Below are positions 59,642-64,000 of a DNA stretch of 64,000 nucleotides, piece after piece. A model generated the notes under the pieces. It was not told the DNA's origin and searched no databases. It was given only the letters and a program-made list of their open reading frames with translations. The DNA is taken from the NCBI RefSeq assembly GCF_015221875.1, contig NZ_JACYGY010000001.1, positions 4,504,501 through 4,568,500 on the forward strand. The letters are read 5' to 3'. This stretch comes from Dyadobacter subterraneus. Lineage in GTDB: Bacteria > Bacteroidota > Bacteroidia > Cytophagales > Spirosomataceae. The position numbers and the translations under genes were made by a program. How positions within the stretch are numbered: position 1 is the stretch's first letter; each line of letters opens with the position of its first letter.

Positions 59642-60079
59642 ATGAAAAATTATATATTTTCAATTCTTATGTCGATACTTTTTTTGGCAGCCTGTCAGCC
59701 CAAAAAAGTAGAACCCGTTTCGGTTGGGAAAGTCTGGAAACCGGTTTCGGTAAAGGAAAACGGAACATTGGTCTACCAGGATGGAGCTGCCACTAATGCC
59801 AGACCCGGATATTCCCGGTTCCGGCTTGATTTGACCAGTAGCGAACAGGTAATTTTCACCGATATCGATGGCCGGAAAACTATGGGCACATGGTCTTTAT
59901 CTACCGACAATCAGCGTTTGATACTCGAAAATCTTTCTCCACCTCCGAGCGAAACGATTGGAAATATTGAGTTTTATATCAACGTTCCGCCCACAAATAA
60001 CAAGCTATCTTTGAAACGCACGGCAGAAAGCAGAAAAACAGGAAATTCAGTGAACGAGTATGAGTTGATCCCGGAATAA
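59642..60079 (+). CDS. Small lipoprotein, lipocalin-like
   Basis: A 145-residue lipoprotein with lipobox LFLAAC at Cys18, followed by a proline/lysine linker and a small beta-barrel-like domain (KVWKPVSVKENGTLVYQDG, GRKTMGTWSLSTDNQRLILE). It resembles the lipocalin-like 'work-up' lipoproteins common in Bacteroidota, where a W-K-P-x-x-V start and G-T-W-S strand recur. It lies 20 bases after the FN3/T9SS gene and closes the surface operon. Function unknown. Confidence 0.75.
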   Translation: MKNYIFSILMSILFLAACQPKKVEPVSVGKVWKPVSVKENGTLVYQDGAATNARPGYSRFRLDLTSSEQVIFTDIDGRKTMGTWSLSTDNQRLILENLSPPPSETIGNIEFYINVPPTNNKLSLKRTAESRKTGNSVNEYELIPE

Positions 60080-60083
60080 ACGG

Positions 60084-60587
60084 TTAAAGCTCGAGCGTGT
60101 AAATCCAGTATTTTTTCCCAAATCTGGGTTCAATTTCCCTCAATCTGATAAATCCCAGCTTTTCATAGATATGTCTTGCCGCGTCCATAAACTCGGAAGT
60201 ATGGAGCGCAATCGTTTTTTCACCGGTTTTCTTTGCGTGTGTAATGCAGTGCTGCATTAACTTTCTTCCAATTCCACGGCCAGAGAAATCCGGGTGAACG
60301 CCAACCATTCTGACGTAACACCAATCCGGAAGATAAATTTCTGTCGGATTTCCGTTGGCAATAAAATAAGCCACGCCAACGATTTTCTTATCGCTGAGAT
60401 AAATAAAAGCCTTGGATTGATTCAGTAAATTCAGGTATGTATTTTCGTCCGCCAGAGATTTACGGAGCTTTTCCCAGTTTTCAGGAGTCAAAATATCTTT
60501 GAACTGGCCAAAAGAAATCAGCCCCAAATTCCGAAGTTCATGTAAGTCACTGTGGTTTGCTTCTTTAATTCTGATTTCTTCCGCCAT
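60084..60587 (-). CDS. GNAT-family N-acetyltransferase
   Basis: A 167-residue cytoplasmic acetyltransferase. Acetyl-CoA binding motif A is VHPDFSGRGIGRKLMQHCI (about residues 95-113, with the G-R-G-I-G P-loop). Motif B is EKLGFIRLREIEPRFGKKYW. The N-terminal IRIKEANHSDLHELRNLG is the usual first strand and helix. Substrate unknown. It is downstream of the histidine kinase gene (15 bases) on the same strand and convergent with the lipoprotein gene, with only four bases between. Confidence 0.9.
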   Translation of the reverse strand: MAEEIRIKEANHSDLHELRNLGLISFGQFKDILTPENWEKLRKSLADENTYLNLLNQSKAFIYLSDKKIVGVAYFIANGNPTEIYLPDWCYVRMVGVHPDFSGRGIGRKLMQHCITHAKKTGEKTIALHTSEFMDAARHIYEKLGFIRLREIEPRFGKKYWIYTLEL

Positions 60588-60602
60588 AATTCGTAATATT
60601 GA

Positions 60603-62708
60603 TTATTGAAATGTCAGAGAAGCTTTCGTATGATTTTCAACAGGATTTTCGAATTCGATTTTCAAACCCGTTTTTTCAGAAAGTTCATCTACCAACCGAA
60701 GACCTAAACCGGATAATCCCTGCTCGTTTTCTTTTTGTGCCAATAATGAAAGATAGTCTTTCTGACTGAAAGCATGACCGGCATTTTCTATTGAGAACAC
60801 AGGATTTGTTTCATCATTTTTAATTTCAAGTTTGATCAAACCACTTTCTTCCGACGCTTTGATAGCGTTTTGAAGTAAGTTCCTGACAATTGCCTGCAAA
60901 TAATAAGGATCCGCTTTTACGATTGTTCCGGGTTGCAACTTGTTACTTATGATAATATTTTTTGCTTCAATGTTTAATTGTAAAAGTTTCAGACATTGAT
61001 CAGTAATGTAATAAAGATCGACAGACTGGATGTCCGCTTTAAACTGATTCATCTGCGTTTTTGACCAGAGAAGCAAATCTTCCATTGTCTCCAGAAGCGA
61101 ACCGGTAGCAGTCTGAATTTTCTCACTAAGCTCATTTCGTTGTGAATCATTCAGCAGCTTTGGATTCAACTGCTGTAACTTCAAAAACTGATAAACCTGA
61201 CTGATCGGCGAGCGCAAATCGTGGCTGATAATACTGAAAAGTTTCGCCTTCGTCCGATTGGCTTCTTCCAGTTCACTGATTGCATTTGCCAGTTCTTTGT
61301 TTTTCAAATCCAGGATTTGAGCATTTTTTCTTTTATTCCGGTAAATAACTCCAAGAAGCGCAAGAGAAAATCCGAGCAGCAAAAGCCCGGAAATCAGCCA
61401 GATTCTTTGCTTTTTCGCATCATCGATCTGAATATTTTTCAATTCGATCTCCTGCTGTTTTTCTTTGTTTTGATAACGGGCTTCCGCATCTGCAATGCTT
61501 TTTTTTGAGGCTTGCATATAAAGGGAATCACGGAGCGGAGCATACTTCTCATAGGCTTCAAAAGACTGTTTGTACTGTCCGGTGGCCGCATAACAACGCG
61601 CCAATGATTGCAATAAAGCAACATAAATCTGCGGATCCGAATCTTTCATCACCGGTTCGGAGGCCTGCAATAAAGGAAGGGCTTTTGCATAATCTTTTTT
61701 GGCCAGATAAACCTCGGCCGTCATATAATCGATTTGCGGTTTTGTGTAAGCGTCGGCCCACTTTTCAGCCATTTTGTTGGCACGACTGATATAAATAAAT
61801 GCGCTGTCGACCTGACTTTTTTTGAGATAATAATCTGTAAAAGCCAGGTCCGATGCCATCCGGTTGTTCCTATGCACAGAACTTTGATTGGCCTCCGTAA
61901 GCATGGCTGTCAGACTATCGTAATAGATTCTGGCCAGGCTCGTATTTTTTTTGATCAGCAAAATATCGGCCATGTCTTTGTAATGATGCGCCAGATAATT
62001 TGGATAGCTCACAATATATTTCCGGGCTTCGAGCGAATATTTGAGTCCAAGTTCTACCTGGTCAGTTTCAATATACATTTCTGCCAGATTCATCAAATCC
62101 GCCACAACTTTTTCACGATCCTTTAATTGTCCGCTTGCAATCAACCGCTTTTTTATTTCAATTGATTTCAATAAATACTGGATCTGTTTTTCATACTGCC
62201 CGTTCATGCCATAGTAATAGGAAATTGTGACAAACGTCTCTACTTTCCCCAACTCATCCTTTGTTGTATCACTTATAGCCAGCAATTCTTTCAGTGCGTT
62301 GTTGGCTTTATTACTATACTTTTTTTCATTCACATAGGAAAACAAAAGCCTTTGCAGCGCCTTCTTAATCTCAACGGGATTTTTATCTTTCCTGCCATAA
62401 ACAATGGATTTTTCATAATAGTAGATGGTGCTGTCTCCTTGGCCGGTCTCTCCATAGGTAAAGGCCAGAAAAAAATTGAATCTTGTCAGATTTTTCAGAT
62501 CATCCGGCTTTATCATTTTCAAAGCAAATCTGGCCACGGCCCGTTCATCTTCCACCTTTCCTGCATGGGATAAGGAGTCACAAACTTTGCTGAGATAATC
62601 CAGCTTTTGCGCGTTGGTTTTAAAAGGTTTCAGATCACGAATGACCTGTGCATGAGCAGTTTTTAGTATTCCCAAAAAAACGAAAAAAAGTAGAGCAGTT
62701 CTTCCCAT
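60603..62708 (-). CDS. TPR-containing sensor histidine kinase
   Basis: A 701-residue kinase. Signal segment (residues 1-20), a periplasmic TPR array of helices to about residue 410 (for example LNLAEMYIETDQVELGLKYS), a coiled linker, one membrane helix (about 436-456), a second coil, then HisKA with FSIISHDLRSPISQVYQ (phosphoacceptor His496). The ATPase domain has N-box RNLLQNAIKASEE and G2 GLSGLGLRLV; its G1 box is degenerate (IENAGHAF rather than D-x-G-x-G). It pairs with the LytTR regulator three bases upstream. The signal is unknown; TPRs suggest a protein or peptide ligand. Confidence 0.92.
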   Translation of the reverse strand: MGRTALLFFVFLGILKTAHAQVIRDLKPFKTNAQKLDYLSKVCDSLSHAGKVEDERAVARFALKMIKPDDLKNLTRFNFFLAFTYGETGQGDSTIYYYEKSIVYGRKDKNPVEIKKALQRLLFSYVNEKKYSNKANNALKELLAISDTTKDELGKVETFVTISYYYGMNGQYEKQIQYLLKSIEIKKRLIASGQLKDREKVVADLMNLAEMYIETDQVELGLKYSLEARKYIVSYPNYLAHHYKDMADILLIKKNTSLARIYYDSLTAMLTEANQSSVHRNNRMASDLAFTDYYLKKSQVDSAFIYISRANKMAEKWADAYTKPQIDYMTAEVYLAKKDYAKALPLLQASEPVMKDSDPQIYVALLQSLARCYAATGQYKQSFEAYEKYAPLRDSLYMQASKKSIADAEARYQNKEKQQEIELKNIQIDDAKKQRIWLISGLLLLGFSLALLGVIYRNKRKNAQILDLKNKELANAISELEEANRTKAKLFSIISHDLRSPISQVYQFLKLQQLNPKLLNDSQRNELSEKIQTATGSLLETMEDLLLWSKTQMNQFKADIQSVDLYYITDQCLKLLQLNIEAKNIIISNKLQPGTIVKADPYYLQAIVRNLLQNAIKASEESGLIKLEIKNDETNPVFSIENAGHAFSQKDYLSLLAQKENEQGLSGLGLRLVDELSEKTGLKIEFENPVENHTKASLTFQ

Positions 62709-62711
62709 CGT

Positions 62712-63431
62712 TCAGAGTTTAAGCTTGGCTACAATGGATCTGTACGTTTTACCAACCGGAATAACGGTGTTATTGCATAGCAACTCCGAATATCGCAACT
62801 CCCTGATCTGTCCCAGCGAAACAGCGTAACTTCTGTGAACGCGCAGAAAACGATCGGGCGTTAATTGTTCCATGAAATAGGAAAGCGAAGACAGCGTCAG
62901 GTAATTCTTTTTGAGTGTTACAATTTTGGTGTAATCCTGCATCGCTTCCAGGTAAATGATGTCACGCTGCGCCACGCGAACCTGGTTGTAGCCTTCCTTG
63001 ATTGTGAGCATATCCTTTTCAAAAAGCACTTCGTATGCTTCTGACTTTTGTTTCATTTCCCAATATTCCTGAACTTTCAGCGCGGTTTGGGCGAAACGTT
63101 TTTCGGTCAAAGGTTTTAAAACATAATCAAGTGCTGATAATTCAAATCCATCCAGGGCAAACTCGGGATGTGAGGTAATGAGCACAACCATTGAAACTTC
63201 CTGCCGGATTTTCCGAAACAGGTCCAGACCATTTACGTTAGGCATTTCAATATCCAGAAACATCAGATCCGGTTTAATATATTTCTGCGCCTCGGATCCT
63301 TCCAGCGGATTGGAAAATGTGCCGCAATTTTCAAGAAATGGAAAGGCTTTCGCGTATTCTGATATCGAAAGTAAGTCCAGCGGGTTGTCATCAATTGCTA
63401 TAAAACGAATTGACGAATAGGTACTGCTCAT
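62712..63431 (-). CDS. LytTR-family response regulator
   Basis: A 239-residue regulator. The N-terminal receiver (residues about 8-125) has the acid pair FIAIDDNPLD, phospho-acceptor Asp60 in LMFLDIEMPNVNG, Thr/Ser in VLITSHPEFAL and Lys in DYVLKPLTEKRF. The C-terminal LytTR DNA-binding domain (about 135-239) has IIYLEAMQDYTKIVTL, YFMEQLTPDRFLRVHRSYAV and IPVGKTYRSIV. It is phosphorylated by the kinase encoded immediately downstream. Target genes unknown. Confidence 0.95.
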   Translation of the reverse strand: MSSTYSSIRFIAIDDNPLDLLSISEYAKAFPFLENCGTFSNPLEGSEAQKYIKPDLMFLDIEMPNVNGLDLFRKIRQEVSMVVLITSHPEFALDGFELSALDYVLKPLTEKRFAQTALKVQEYWEMKQKSEAYEVLFEKDMLTIKEGYNQVRVAQRDIIYLEAMQDYTKIVTLKKNYLTLSSLSYFMEQLTPDRFLRVHRSYAVSLGQIRELRYSELLCNNTVIPVGKTYRSIVAKLKL

Positions 63432-64000
63432 TGAGGTGATTTAGTTTCAAATCACAATATATATAAAAGGTTTAAAGCGCAATCCGAATTGTCCAATAAA
63501 AATTGCTTTACTTATTTAACGAAGATTGCAGAAGACAAAGCAGTAACATTCAGCACGTTGTTTAAGGTCGTTTCAAAAAAAAAGAATTTTAAAGTACAGG
63601 CGAAAAGACAGAAATGTCCAGGACATGTGAAACTTTTGCTGGCCGGTAATAAAGAATATCCCGGCCGGCTGCTAGCTTCCTCAAATGATTTCCATCCGGC
63701 GACAAGAGCACGATAAAATGGGCCGAAAAATTAATTGTTTTCTACTATCACCACATACTTTGCGCTTTCGCTATGCCAGTGGCAGTCAGTAACTGCATTA
63801 ACAGACTGGTCACGAAAACTGCCCTTATCATTGTGAAGAGTAATCGGTAGTCTACCTGGGGTTCCAGGATTACAATTAAATAATAAAGCAGAATATTGGA
63901 AAACGCCAATAATAGAAATGTACAAATTTTGCTGATCATATACCCAGGGATTGAAACACAAATATAATGCATCTAACACGTCCAGGTCAAGTAGTTACCA
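63432..64000. other. Region without a convincing gene
   Basis: Short open frames exist (plus 63489-63716; minus 63731-63979 and a second overlapping minus frame 63748-63972), but none has a known motif or good start. A GC-rich hairpin, GCTGGCCGG (63638-63646) with CCGGCCGGC (63661-63669, one wobble) and a 14-base loop, stands out from the AT-rich surroundings and may be a terminator of something beyond the window. Confidence 0.4.

Noticed and set aside
63489..63716. Plus-strand 75-codon frame after the LytTR gene
   Set aside because: Starts with TTG, has no motif and includes the GC-rich hairpin; not supported as a gene.
63731..63979. Two overlapping minus-strand frames at the right edge
   Set aside because: Both are open over the same bases, neither has a motif, and one starts with GTG right after an in-frame stop; cannot choose, so not called.

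Overview
The window looks like chromosome from an aerobic, AT-rich member of the Bacteroidota, most likely order Cytophagales (Dyadobacter/Spirosoma-like). The grounds are a SusC/SusD pair, many secreted sulfatases, a type IX secretion (T9SS) C-terminal tail, -7 elements of the form TAnnTTTG, and mostly absent Shine-Dalgarno sites. The genus is inference. No tRNA, rRNA, CRISPR array, insertion sequence or prophage gene was seen.

Layout. 1-1397: the 5' part of an AraC-type regulator, divergent from an NADP-dependent oxidoreductase. 1489-17121: a minus-strand polysaccharide-utilisation-type operon reading SusC, SusD, four sulfatases, a fifth sulfatase, a GH43-like glycosidase and a sixth sulfatase. 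Each sulfatase carries the formylglycine motif C-x-P-[ST]-R, and the sulfatases look like different subfamilies rather than recent copies. 17743-23049: minus-strand cell-envelope genes (DUF6250-like, DUF1684, a lone carboxypeptidase-regulatory-like domain, di-heme peroxidase, lone DsbD-alpha-like domain, TlpA-like oxidoreductase), divergent from a DoxX-like membrane protein. 25391-28975: a TonB-dependent receptor with a DUF4397 lipoprotein.

29124-30601: a quinone-reductase-like gene divergent from an HxlR regulator with a perfect operator-like palindrome. 30627-35308: a seventh, solitary sulfatase, a sterol-desaturase-family enzyme, a gene relic, an SDR dehydrogenase and MsrA. 35863-39911: a membrane-anchored MutS-like ATPase, a 44-residue membrane protein, a TetR regulator with a palindrome over its promoter, an SDR gene and the fragment of a second SDR gene. 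40141-45322: an M28 peptidase, a VOC protein and the class I ribonucleotide reductase genes nrdB-nrdA.

45996-60079 is the most unusual part: a tightly packed plus-strand run of six exported proteins. They are an outer-membrane barrel, a 1,953-residue secreted protein with a TANFOR-like N-terminus, an unknown 350-residue protein, an FN3 protein, a nine-FN3 protein with a T9SS tail, and a small lipoprotein. Gene junctions overlap or lie within about 20 bases, so they probably act together at the cell surface; I know of no described function for the set. 60084-63431 holds a GNAT acetyltransferase and a TPR histidine kinase with its LytTR response regulator. The last 570 bases hold no convincing gene.
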